A stretch of 64,000 nt of DNA from Papio anubis (Eukaryota > Chordata > Mammalia > Primates > Cercopithecidae). The notes under the pieces are model-generated. The model was not told the origin of the DNA. It worked only from the letters and a program-made list of their open reading frames with translations, and did no database searches. Positions 1-11,220 of this stretch are shown here, one piece after another. The stretch covers positions 170,671,139 through 170,735,138 of the forward strand of contig NC_044977.1 in assembly GCF_008728515.1 (NCBI RefSeq), read 5' to 3'. Every line of letters begins with the position of its first letter. Position 1 is the first letter of the stretch. The translations under genes were made by a program, and so were the position numbers.

Positions 1-75
1 TAGCTCCTGAAAGAAGCACTAAACATGGAAAGGAACAACCAGTACCAGCCACTACAAAAACATGCCAAATTGTAA
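1..75 (+). pseudogene. L1 ORF1 3' end (remnant)
   Basis: Frame 1 reads the C-terminal tail typical of L1 ORF1p (the RNA-binding chaperone of the L1 particle), including 'NMERNNQYQPLQ', and stops with TAA at 73-75. The first codon in the window is TAG where the family normally has a glutamate codon (GAG), so the tail carries a nonsense mutation. Only about 24 residues are visible. Confidence 0.85.
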
Positions 76-177
76 AGACCATCGATGCTAGGAAGAAACT
101 GCATCAACTAATGGGCAAAATAAACAGCTAACATCATAATGACAGGATCAAATTCACATATAACAATATTAACCTTA

Positions 178-504
178 GGTCTAGGTGCAGTGGCTCGTGC
201 CTGTAATCCCAGCACTTTGGGAGGCCAAGGCAGGTGGATCACCTGAGGTTGGGAGTTCAAGACCAGCCTGACCAACATGGAGAAACCCCATCTCTACTAA
301 AAATACAAAATTAGTTGGGCATGGTGGCGCATGCCTGTAATCCTAGACACTCGGGAGGCTGAGGCAGGAGAATTGCTTGAACCCAGGAGGTGGAGGTTGC
401 GTTGGGCCAAGATTGTGCCATTGCACTCTAGCCTGGGCAACAAGAGCAAAACTCCATCTCAAAAAAGAAAAAAACACAAAAAACAAAAACAAAAACAAAC
501 AAAA
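178..504 (+). mobile_element. Alu (AluS-like) inserted in L1 ORF2
   Basis: Complete dimeric Alu with an A-rich tail (about 460-504). It is flanked by a perfect 16-bp target-site duplication, AACAATATTAACCTTA, at 162-177 and 505-520. It interrupts ORF2 immediately after the start region. The 'CACCTGAGG...CCAGCCTGACCAACATGG' wording fits AluS. Confidence 0.96.
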
Positions 505-2820
505 AACAATATTAACCTTAAATGTAAATGGAGTAAATGCCCCAATTAAAAGACACAGACTAGCAAATTGGATAAAGAGTCAAGAGCCATCAGTGTGCTG
601 TATTCAGGAGACCCATCTCATGTGCAGAAACACACATAGGCTCAAAATAAAGGGATGGAGGAAGATCTACCAAGCAAATGGAAAGCAAAAAACAAACAAA
701 CAAACAAAAAAGCAGGGTTGCAATCCTAGTCCCTCATAAAACAGACTTTAAACTAATAGAGATCAAAAGAGACAAAGGAGGCCATTACATAATGGCAAAG
801 AGATCAATTCAACAAGAAGAGCTAACTGTCTTAAGTATATATGCACCCAATAGAGAACCACCCAGATTCATAAAGCAAGTCCTGAGAGGCCTAAAAAGAG
901 ACTTAGACTCCCACATAATAATAATGGGAGACTTTAACACCCCACTGTCAATATTAGGCAGATCAACGAGACAGAAGGTTAACGAGGATATCCAGGACTT
1001 CAACTCAGCTCTGCACCAAGCAGACCTAATAGACATCTACAGAACTCTCCACTCCAAATAAACAGAATATACATTCTTCTCAGCACGACATCACACTTAT
1101 TCCAAATTGACCACATAGTTGGAAGTAAAGCACTCCTCAGCAAATGTAAAAGAACAGAAATCACAACAAACTGTCTCTCAGACCACAGTGCAATCAAATT
1201 AGAACTCAGGAATTAAGAAACTCACTCAAAACTGCACAACTACATGAAAACTGAACAACCTGCTCCTGAATTCCTACTGGGTGAATAACGAAATGAAGGC
1301 AGAAATAAAGATTGTTTCATTGGTTTCAAAGACACAATGTATCAGAATATCCGGGACACATTTAAAGCAGTTTGTAGAGGGAAATTTATAGCAGTAAATG
1401 CCCACAAGAGAAAGCAGGAAAGATCTAAAATTGACACCCTAACATCACAATTAAAAGAACTAGAGAAGCAAGAGCAAACAAATTCAAATGCTAGCAGAAG
1501 GCAAGAAATAACTAAGATCAGAGCAGAACTGAAGGAGATAGAAACACAAAAAAGCCTTCAAAAAAATCAATGAATTCAGGAGCTGGTTTTTTGAAAAGAT
1601 CAGCAAAATTGACAGACCATTAGCAAGACTAATAAAGAAGAAAAGAGAGAAGAATCAAACAAACACAATAAAAATTGATAAAGGGATATCACCACTGATC
1701 CCACAGAAATACAAACTACCATCACAGAATACTATAAACACTTCTATACAAACAAACTAGAAAATCTAGAAGAAATGAATAAATTCCTGGACACATACAC
1801 CCTCCCAAGACTAAACCAGGAAGTAGTTGAATTGCTGAATAGACCAATAACGGGCTCTGAAATTGAGGCAATAATTAATAGCCTACCAACTAAAAAAAGC
1901 CCAGAAACAGACCACTTCACAGCTGAGTTCTACCAGAGGTATAAGAGGAGCTGGTACCATTCCTTCTGAAACGATTCCAATCAATAGAAAAAGAGCGAAT
2001 CCTCCCTAACTAATTTTATGAGGTCAGCATCGTCCTGATACCAAAGCCTGGCAGAGACACAACAAAAAAAGAGAATTTTAGACCAATATCCCTGATGAAT
2101 ATCGATGCAAAAATCTTCAATAAAATACTGGCAAACCAAATCCAGCAGCACATCAAAAAGCTTATCCACCAAGATCAAGTCGGCTTCATCTCTGGGATGC
2201 AAGCCTGGTTCAACATATGCAAATCAATAAACGTAATCCATCACATAAACAGAACCAAAGACAAAAACCACATAATTATCTCAATAGCTGCAGAAAAGAG
2301 TTTTGACAAAATTCAACAGCCCTTCATGCTAAAAACTCTCAATAAACTAGGTATTGATGGAACGTATCTCAAAATAATAAGAGCTATTTATGACAAACCC
2401 ACAGCCAGTGTCATACTGAATGGGCAAAAACTGGAAGCATTCCCTTTGAAAACTGGCACAAGACAGGGATGCCCTCTCTCACCACTCCTATTCAACATAG
2501 TGTTATAAGTTCTGGCCAGGGAAATCAGGCAAGAGAAAGAAATAAAGGGTATTCAATTAGGAAAAGAGGAAGTCAGATTGTCCCTGTTTGCAGATGACAT
2601 GATTGTATATTTAGAAAATCCCATCATCTCAGCCCAAAATCTCCTTAAGCTGATAAGCAACTTCGGCAAAGTCTCAGGGTACAAAATCAATGTGCAAAAA
2701 TCACAAGCATTCTTATACACCAATAACAGACAAACAGAGCCAAACCATCAGTGAACTCTCATTCACAGTTACTGCAAAGAGAAAAATATACCTACGAATC
2801 CAACTTACAAGGGATGTGAA

Positions 2821-3902
2821 TATTGGGAGAACCTGCTCCTGATGTTTAACGTGGGTTCTTTTCTATTTCCTAAGTGTCTCGGCTGGGTTGAGAAATAAAG
2901 GGAAAGAGCATGAGAGAGAAATTTAAAGCTGGGTGTCCTGGGGGGACATCACATGTCGGCAGGATCCGTGATGTTCCAGGAGCCGTAAAACCGGCAAGCT
3001 TTTTTTAGCGATTTTCAAAAGGGGAGGGAGTGCACGAATAGGGTGTGGGTCACAGAGATCACATACCTCACAAGGTAATAAAATATCACAAAGCAAATGG
3101 AGGCAGGGCGGATAACAGGACACCGGATCAGGTGAAATTAAAATTGCTAATGAAGTTTCGGGCATGCATTGTCTTTGATAACAGCTTATCAGGAAACAGG
3201 GTTTGAAAGCAGATAACCTGTCTGACCAAAATTTATTAGGTGGGAATTTTTGTCCACCTGATAAGCCTGGGAGCGCTATAGGAGACCAGGGCTTATTTCA
3301 TCCCATCGGCTTCGACCATAAAAGACGGGATGCCTTAAAAAGGGGCCGTCTATAGGCCTACCTTCAGGGCGCATTCTCTTTCTCAGGGATGTTCCTTGCT
3401 GAGAAAAAGAATTCAGCGATATTTCTCCTATTTGCTTATGAAAGAGGAGGAATATAGCTCTGCTTCCCTCTGGCTCACCAGCGGCTAGTTCAAAGTTACC
3501 TCTCTTGTTCCCTGAACATCGCTGTTATCCTGTTCTTTTTTTTAAAGATGCCCAGATTTCATATTCAAACACACATGCTCTACAAACAATTTGTGCAGTT
3601 GACACAATCACAGGGTCCTGAGGCGACATTCATCCTCCTCAGTTTACAAAGAAGATGACAGGATTAAGAGATTAAAGTAAAGATAGGCACAGGAAATCAC
3701 AAGGATATTCACTGGGGAAGTGATAAGTGTCCATGAAATCTTCACAATTTATGTTCAGAGATTACAGTAAAGACAGATGTATGAAATTATAAAAGTATTA
3801 ATTTGGGGAACTAATAAATGTCCTTGAAATCTTCACAATTTATATTCTTCTGCCACGGCTTCAGCCAGTCCCTCCATTCGGGGTCCTTGACTTCCTGCAA
3901 TA
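2821..3902 (-). mobile_element. Solo LTR of HERV-K (class II) type, MER11-like
   Basis: A 1,082-bp block unrelated to L1 interrupts ORF2. It is flanked by a perfect 6-bp duplication, TGTGAA (2815-2820 and 3903-3908), the length used by class II (betaretrovirus-like) ERVs. Its outer ends are a short inverted pair, TATTG and CAATA. Read on the minus strand it resembles the long LTRs of HERV-K groups; MER11 (HML-8) is my best match from memory, and the length fits. There is no internal gag/pol/env sequence, so it is a solo LTR left by LTR-LTR recombination. Orientation rests on family resemblance. Confidence 0.82.
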
Positions 3903-5625
3903 TGTGAAGGACCTCTTCAAGGAGAACTACAGATCACTGCTCAACAAAATAAAAGAGGACACAAACAAATGGAAGAACATTCCATGCTCATGGATAGGAA
4001 GAATCAATGTTGTGAAAATCGTCATACTGCCCAAGGTAATTTATACATTCAGTGCCATCCCCATCAAGCTATCAATGACTTTCTTCACAGAATTGGAAAA
4101 AATTACTTTAAAGTTCATATGGAACCAAAAAAGAGTCTGCATTGCCAAGACAATCCTAAGCAAAAAGAACAAAGCTGGAGGCATCATACTACCTGACTTC
4201 AAATTATACTACAAGGCTACAGTAATCAAAACAGCATGGTACTGGTACCAAAACAGAGATATAGACCAATGGAACAGAACAGAGGACTCAGAAATAACAC
4301 CACACATCCACAGCCATTTGATCTTTGACAAACCTGACAAAAACAAGAAATGGGGAAAGGATTCCCTATTTAATAAATGGTGCTGGGAAAACTGGCTAGC
4401 CATATGTAGAAAGCTGAAATTGGATCCTTTCCTTACACCTTATACAAAAATTAATTCAAGATGGATTAAAGACTTAAATGTTAGACCTAAAACCATAAAA
4501 CCCCTAAAAGAAAACCTAGGTAATATCATTAAGGCCATAGGCATGGGCAAGGACTTCATGACTAAAACACCAAAAGCAGTGGCAATGAAAGCCAAAATAG
4601 ACAAATGGGATCTAATTAAATAAAGAGCTTCTGCACAGAAAAAGAAACTACCATCAGAGTGAACAGGCAACCTACAGAATGGGAGAAAATTTTTGTAATA
4701 TACCCATCTGACAAAGGGCTAATATCCAGCATCTACAAAGAACCTAAACAAATTTACAAGAAAAAAGCAAACAACCCCATCAAAAATGAGGCAAAGGATA
4801 TCAACAGACACTTCTCAAAAGAAGACATTTATGCAACCAACTGACACATGAAAAAATGCTCATCATCACTGGTCATCAGAGAAATGGCAAATCAAAACCA
4901 CAATGAGATACTATCTCACACCAGTTAGAATGGCAATCATCAAAAAGTCAGGAAACAGCAGGTGCTGGAGAGAATGTGGAGAAATAGGAATGCTTTTACA
5001 CTGTTGGTGGGAGTGTAAAGTAGTTCCACCATTGTGGAAGACAGTGTGGCGATTACTCAAGGATCTAGAACTAGAAATACCATTTGACCCAGCAATCCCA
5101 TTACTGGATATATACCCAAAGGATTATAAATCATGCTGCTATAAAGACACATGCACACGTATGTTTATTGCGGCACTATTCACAATAGCAAAGACTTGGA
5201 ACCAACCCAAATGTCTGTCAATGATAGACTGGATTAAGAAAATGTGGCACATATACACCATGGAATACTATGCAACCATAGAAAAAGGATGAGTTCATGT
5301 CCTTTGTAGCGACATGGACGAAGCTGGAAACCATCATTCTCAGCAAACTACTGCAAGGGCAGAAAACCAAACACTGTATGTTCTCACTCATAGGTGGGAA
5401 TTGAACAATGAGAACACATGGGCACAGGGTGGGGAACATCACACATTGGGGTCTATCGAGGGTGGGGGGGGGGATGATGAAGGATAGCATTAGGAGAAAT
5501 ACCTAATGTAAGTGATGAGTTAATGGGTGCACCATTCAACAGGTCGCATGTATACATATGTAACAAACCTGCACGTTGTGCACATGTACCTTAGAACTTA
5601 AAGTGTAATAATAATAATAAAAAAA

Positions 5626-6352
5626 TCCAGGTAACTTCCCACTGATTATAAGTCCCCTACATATATGTATTTTTTATTTATCTAAACTGTTCAGCTGTGT
5701 ACACTAGATAGCACCTGGGGACTTGGCTTTTTCTTTCAAGGTTGAATACTTTCTAATTTATTTTAAACTGTAGTAGCATAATGAGAGAGGCAGCAGAAAC
5801 CTTAATCTGTAGTTCTACAGAACAATTAAAAGCCTCCTTTCTACTTCACTAGGAGAAAAAATACATGGAAGAAGGACCCTGAGTCATCAACTTTAGATTA
5901 TACAATTTTCATATTCATGCATTACTCTCACTCCTAATTTATTCTGTTAGGCAATGAAGCAGCAAATGTTGGTTTACTTTAATTAAAAAGCTACTCAAAT
6001 TAAACCAACATCATTTAAAGTTACATTAAATGAACCATCATACATCATGTAGTAATTACAACTATACACATATAATAGAGAACCGGACAGAATTAAAAAC
6101 AAATTGTCACTCATGATGCTCAAATTGATCAATTTAGGCACAAAACACCATTTATTTGTTACCCATAAATTTAGATAATGCCTTGATATGCCATGAGGCT
6201 TATGTAGACAGATTAATTTCATTTCTTCCACCTTTCACTTTTGAGTTACATCGGATTTTGAGCTCTTAAAACAATGTTAGTTCAAAAAAGAAAAAATATA
6301 ATAATTGATGCTGAGCTCTTCCAGGAGATTTAAAACAATATAATATACATTG
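5626..6352. other. Unique AT-rich sequence, no feature seen
   Basis: About 730 bases of AT-rich DNA between the L1 tail and the Tigger-like element. No coding signal, RNA gene or recognised repeat. Confidence 0.5.
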
Positions 6353-6777
6353 CAGTTGGCTTTTGAATAACATGAGTTTGAACTGCGGGATCTGTTTTTA
6401 CGCAGCTTTTCTTCCACCTCTGCTTCCCCTGAGACAAGAAGACCAGTCCTACTTTTCCTCCTCCTCCTCCTCCTCAGCCTACTCAACAATGATGACCTTA
6501 ATGATGATTCACTTCCACTTAATGAAAAATATATTTTCTTTTCCGTATGATTTTCTTAACAATTTTTTTCCTAGCTTACCTTATTGTAAGAATACAATAT
6601 GTAATACATATAACATGCAAAATGCACGTTAATTGGCTGTTTATGTTATCACTAAGGCTTCTGGTCAATAGTAGACTATTCGTAGATACGTTTTTGGGAA
6701 GTCAAAAGTTAAACACAAATGTTCAACTGCATGGAGGGGCATCGCTCCTAAACTCTCACGTTGTTCAGGGTCAATTT
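6353..6777 (+). mobile_element. Tigger-like (Tc1/mariner) non-autonomous DNA transposon
   Basis: It begins 'CAGTTGGCTTTTGAATAACA' and ends 'TTGTTCAGGGTCAATTT', inverted copies of the 'CAGTTGACCCTTGAACAACA' terminus of a Tigger family. The right side is followed by TA. The middle contains a (TCC)n run at about 6456-6475. At about 425 bp it is a MITE without transposase. Exact subfamily uncertain. Confidence 0.75.
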
Positions 6778-6942
6778 TATAATCATTAACCGTGATGGAA
6801 ATAGTAGTAAGATTAATGATTTAATAAAGGGCTTACCAAATTAAGGCCGTCATATTAATCTCTGTTGCTGCCCGTTTGTGTTCAGCCAGAGAGCCAAGTA
6901 TAGTATTATATTTCTGAATGGCTGAAAAAATCAAATAAAGAA

Positions 6943-7243
6943 ATATTTCTTTCTTTTTTTTTTGAGATGGAGTCTCGCCCTGTTGCCCAGGCTGGAGTGC
7001 AGTGGCGCAATCTCGACTCACCGCAACCTCCACCTCCCAAGTCCAAGCGATTCTCCTGTCTCAGCCTTCCAAGTAGCTGGGATTACAGGCATGCGCCACC
7101 ATGCCCCGCTAATTTTTGTATTTTCAGTAGAGACGGGGTTTTACCATGTTAGCCAGATTGGTCTTGAATTCCTAACCTCAAGTGATCCGCCCACCTCAGC
7201 CTCCCAAAGTGCTGGGATTACAGGTGTGAGCCACTGAGCCCAG
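6943..7243 (-). mobile_element. Alu, antisense
   Basis: Full-length Alu in reverse orientation (poly-T start, ends '...GAGCCCAG'). Flanked by the 12-bp duplication TCAAATAAAGAA at 6931-6942 and 7244-7255. Confidence 0.96.
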
Positions 7244-7255
7244 TCAAATAAAGAA

Positions 7256-8400
7256 CTATTTCATGACATGTGAAAGTTATATGAAATTCAAATTCAGTGT
7301 CTGTAAGTCATTTGATTGGAACACAGCTACAACTGTTTGTTTACATATTGTCTATGGCTGCTTTCATACTAAAGCAAGGTTGAATAGTTGAAAGAGAGAT
7401 CATATGGACCACAAAGTGTAAACAAATAAGCGATCCAGACCTTTTCAGAAAAAGAGTTTTCTGACTCTGACTTAATATATTGATTCCCAGAATTTTGTGT
7501 AGACTCTGCGCATCAGAAGGAAAAACTGAAGGAAAAAAATTAAAAGTGCAAATTCTTCATCTTTCTTTCAGACATTCTTATTCGGTGGCTCCAAAGCAGT
7601 TTAGGGCTCAGCCTCTGGGCTTACCAGAATCTGTAGAGAAGTACAGGGCATCAGTAGGTTTGGGAATCACGGACTCCCTGTGTGTAGAGTGCTGTCCTTC
7701 TAGTAAGTCAGTACTTCCTAGTTTGTCCTGCATCATTCATTTTGCATATAAATATAAATGATACTTTAAGAAAGCTGACTCTCATTAATAATGACAATAC
7801 ATTTTTCTCAGGATCCTTTTTGTTTATATCCTTAGAATATTTTTAGTTACACCTTTAGGTTAATATGCTAATTTAAATAGGCTAATCAATTATAAAGAGA
7901 TAAAATCCATAAGGTGATACTACAGATTAAACTATTTGCCATCTAGAACAGGTTAAGTACTAATATTCATAAGCAAAACTATCACTAGTATCCCATTAAT
8001 TTAAATTTGACATGAAAATGGGGCTCAATCATGAATTATGCCAGGAAAAGAAAAAGACTAAGACTACGACATGTAAAGCGGTCCAGGTACCATTACACAG
8101 ACTGCAATGGATATTAATCCATGTGTTCTGCAGCTCTTGCTCTAGGTGCAGTCTAGGTAAGGATTTTGACCTAAATTCTCTAAAACAAGGTTAGAGATGC
8201 TCCTAGATACTTGTGAAACCCTTATTAAATCTCTCTTTCAATTTCTCTCTTTTTTTTAACATTGCTGTCACTGATTTATCAAATACAAATTTTTAGTTTA
8301 TAATGTAATTGTGATTTTCTTCAGGGGTTATTTAAAAGCTTAATTGTAAAATAAAAATTTTCATGGGCCATATAGGCAGTAAATGTTAAATAACAAAATA
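7256..8400. other. Unique sequence, no feature seen
   Basis: Non-repetitive AT-rich DNA. The open frame at 7480-7761 has no recognisable domain and no splice or promoter context. Confidence 0.5.
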
Positions 8401-8418
8401 TAATTTGTATAACTTTTT

Positions 8419-8713
8419 TTTTTTTTTTTTTGAGACAGAGTCTTGCTCTGTCGCCTAGGCTGGAGTGCAGTGGTGCAATCTCGGCTCACTGCAACCTCCG
8501 CCTCACGGGTTCAGACCATTCTCCTGCCTCAGCCTCCTGAGTAGCTGGGACTACAGGCACCCATCACAACACTCGGCTAATTTTTTTGTATTTTTAGTAG
8601 AGACGGGGTTTCACTGTGTTCGCCAGGATAGTCTCAATCTCCTGACCTCATGATCCACCCGCCTGGGCCTCCCAAAGTGCTGGGATTACAGGCGTGAGCC
8701 ACTGTGCCCGGCC
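8419..8713 (-). mobile_element. Alu, antisense
   Basis: Complete antisense Alu with a clean 'GTGCCCGGCC' end. Flanked by the 18-bp duplication TAATTTGTATAACTTTTT at about 8401-8418 and 8714-8731. Confidence 0.96.
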
Positions 8714-8749
8714 TAATTTGTATAACTTTTTAAATAAAAGGGAAAAAGT

Positions 8750-10015
8750 GAATATTATGAATATAATGTAAAATAATTAAATCAAGCTAATTAACATATT
8801 CATCACCTCACATGTTTCCCAATTTTTCTGGTGAGAACATTTGAAATTTACTGTTAGTGATTTTTGAAATGTACATCATTATTTACTATATTCACCACAC
8901 CGTGCAATACATCACAAAGTGAAAAAGAAAGTATTTTCCCTGTCTAATTGGGGCCTTTTACACTTTGACCATCATCTCCCCATGACCCCAAATCCCCAGC
9001 CTCTCATAGCCACCATTCTACTCTCTGCTTCTTTGAGTTAACTTGTTTTAAATTTCACATGTGAGTGAGAACATGCATGATTTGTGTTTCTGTGCATGGC
9101 TTATTTTGCTTAGCATAATGTTCTCCTATTCCATGCATGTTATTTCTATTTTCTTTTCTTTTCTTTTTTTTTTTTTTAAGATGGAGTCTCACTCTGTCAC
9201 CCAGGCAGGAGTGCAATGGCACGATCTTGGCCCACTGCAACCTCCGCCTCCTGGGTTCAAGCGATTCTTGTGCCTCAGCCTCCCGAGTAGCTGGGATACA
9301 GGTGTATGCCACCATGCCTGTCTAATCTTTGTATTTTTAGTGGAGACAGGGTTTCGCCATGTTAGCCAGGCTGGTCTGGAACTCCTGACCTCAGGTGACC
9401 CACCCACCTTGGCCTCCCAAAGTGTTGGGGTTACAGGCATGAGCCACAGTGCCCAGCCTCCATCTCTGTTGTTTCAAATGACAACATTTCTTTCTTTTTA
9501 AAGGCTGGCTGGTATTCCATTGTGTGTAAACACATTTTCTTTACCCATTCATATGCTGAAGGACACTTAGGTGGATTCAATAACTTGGCTATTGTGAAGA
9601 ATGCTGCAATGAACATGGGAGTGCAGATATCTTTTTGACATACTGATTTCAAAATTTTGGGGTAAATACCCAGAAGTGGAATTGCTGGATTATATGGTAA
9701 TTTTAGTTTAGTTCTTTTAGCAACCTCCACAATGTTTTTCATAATGGCTGTGTTAATTTACATTCTCCTTAACAGCACGCAAGTGTTCCCTTTTCTCCAC
9801 ATTCTCTCCAATACTTGTCATCTTTTGCCTTTTTGATGGTAACCATTTTGACAAATGCGAGGTGATATCTCATTTTGGTTTTAATTTGCATTTTCCTAAT
9901 GATGAGTAGTGTTGGGCATTTTTTCATGTATGTGTTGGTCATTTGCATTTCTTTTTCGAAGAAATGTCTGTTCGGGTCCCTTGTAATTGGTGTATTTAAA
10001 TTCTTTACTTTTCAG
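8750..10015 (-). mobile_element. Old L1 3' region (L1M class), antisense
   Basis: Reverse-oriented L1 3'UTR (8750-9060, including the 'CATCACCTCACATG' segment of L1MA/L1MB-type 3' ends) followed by the C-terminal part of ORF2. Minus-strand frame 9431-9742 reads the familiar 'NPAIPLLGIYPK' and 'MFIAAFFTIAK' segments of L1 ORF2. Interrupted by an Alu. Fragmentary and dead. Confidence 0.85.
9165..9459 (-). mobile_element. Alu, antisense, nested in old L1
   Basis: Complete antisense Alu with a T-rich start and 'GTGCCCAGCC' end. The surrounding L1 resumes at about 9461 ('GTTGTTTCAAATGACA'). The target-site duplication is too degraded to call exactly. Confidence 0.93.
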
Positions 10016-10863
10016 GTAATTATTAATTTGTTACTGATTAAATCTGCCATAGTATGTATTTACTTTTTTGGTTTCCTTTGGTTCCCATTCCCATGTTCTG
10101 TTCTTTTGACTTCCTGTGGTTTACTTGAATACTTCTAGAGGTCCATTTTGGTTTATTTACACTGTTTTTCAGTGTATCTCTTTGTATAGTTTTCAGAGTG
10201 GTTGCCTGAGTATTACACTAAGTATTACATGTGACTTATCAGAGTTTATTGGTTTAAACATTTTACCACCTTAGTGGAATATGAAAACCTAAATTCCTTT
10301 TAGCTTCCTTTACCTTCCTCACTTCTAAATATTGTATTGAATATAAGATGGTTTATAGATTTCTTTCAATAATCAAATGTTGTTCATAAAAATCATGAGA
10401 AAAATGATAGTCTATTTTATGTACCTATATTTCTCTTCTTTATGTTTTTTCCTTCCTTCCTGATACTCCACGTTTCTTTATTTTACCATTTTATTTTTCC
10501 TTGAAGCACTTCCCTTATTCAGTCTTTAAGGATAGGTCTGTCAGCAACAATAACTTTTAAGATTTTTTCCCCTTGTCTCATTTTAATTTTCAGAGGTTTA
10601 ATTATGATATGTCTAGGCGTGGATTTCTTTGAGTTTATCTTGCCTGGGATTGACTCAGCTTCTAGTACCTGTAGGTTTATGTGTTTTGCCAAATTTGGAA
10701 AAATTTAAGCTGTTATTTCTGTGAATATTTCTTTTTGTCTTACTCTCCTTCTCCTCTCCTTCTATAACTCTGATGATCTAATGTTGGAACCGAACTCTCG
10801 ATTCCCTCCTGGGCAGGGGTCGCCGCGAAGGATCACCGACACGAGGTTCACAGCAGAGAGTTA

Positions 10864-10943
10864 TTTATTACTAGCGCGCTAGGGTCCCAAGCTCTAAGTT
10901 GGCCCTGGGACCCTGACTGCTTGTTACAGGCTGTTTATATAGG
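10864..10943 (-). promoter_or_regulatory. LTR TATA box and polyadenylation signal
   Basis: Minus-strand TATATAAA-type box within 10933-10943 and AATAAA at 10864-10869, spaced as a retroviral promoter, R region and polyadenylation site. Seen directly; activity is not known. Confidence 0.6.
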
Positions 10944-11109
10944 CAAACACAAGTTCAAACACAGCTTATGGCGCGAAATTCAAACAAAGCTTAAGGCGCA
11001 AAATAATTGGGTCTAGCTATAGCCTGAGCAAGGGGTCTTGGTTCTAATTGGTTAGAGCAGGACCTTATGAGGTTCTTTCCTGGAGTTGTTGATTCTGGGA
11101 ACTTCGAGG

Positions 11110-11220
11110 CAGGGTGGGACCCCCGGAATTGGCAGGGTGGGACCCCATGAGGTTGTTTCCCAGAATTGGCAGGGTGGGACCCTATCAGGGTGGGACCCTA
11201 TCGAGGCAGGGTGGGACCCT
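11110..11220. repeat. Tandem repeat in LTR U3, five CAGGGTGGGACCC copies
   Basis: Five copies of a 13-base core, CAGGGTGGGACCC, spaced irregularly by 3 to 30 bases, some with a shared 'GGAATTGG' or 'AGAATTGG' lead. Looks like amplified U3 enhancer units. Confidence 0.8.

Larger units (their letters stand above)
139..5404 (+). pseudogene. L1 ORF2 (endonuclease-reverse transcriptase), disrupted
   Basis: Remnant of L1 ORF2p, which in live elements nicks target DNA and reverse-transcribes L1 RNA in place. The ATG is at 139-141, 63 bases after the ORF1 stop. Endonuclease landmarks are visible: IQETH at about 602-616, GDFN at 927-938 and SDHS near 1180. The reverse-transcriptase FADD motif is at 2587-2598. 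The C-terminal part spans 3904-5404 and ends at a TGA at 5402-5404 after an IGGN ending. Without the Alu and LTR insertions the length is about 3.83 kb, matching a normal ORF2 of about 1,275 codons. It is broken by an Alu after about 13 codons, frameshifts between about 560 and 2090, a TAA at 2506-2508, the LTR after 2820 and a frameshift with stop at 4621. It is not functional. Confidence 0.93.
1..5625 (+). mobile_element. L1 retrotransposon (L1PA/L1PB type), 5' part outside window
   Basis: The 3' part of a primate LINE-1, starting in the last codons of ORF1 and running through the inter-ORF spacer, ORF2 and a 3'UTR to a TAA/A-rich tail at about 5607-5625. After subtracting the Alu and LTR insertions about 4.2 kb remains, the length expected from the ORF1 end to the 3' end, so no large internal deletion is needed. 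The 3'UTR ends with the usual primate L1 wording around 'TGTACCTTAGAACTTAAAG'. Many substitutions and frame breaks show it is long dead. The subfamily is a guess from the 3'UTR. Its 5' target-site duplication lies outside the window. Confidence 0.95.

Noticed and set aside
2923..3165. Minus-strand 80-codon frame in the HERV-K-type LTR
   Set aside because: LTR sequence has no coding role here; no gag, pol or env similarity seen.
3904..4623. Longest open frame in the window (239 codons)
   Set aside because: It is the C-terminal part of L1 ORF2, starting at a chance ATG just after the LTR insertion, not a separate gene.
9055..9501. Open frames on both strands of about 80-146 codons
   Set aside because: Read-through of an antisense Alu; the peptides are the usual Alu translation.
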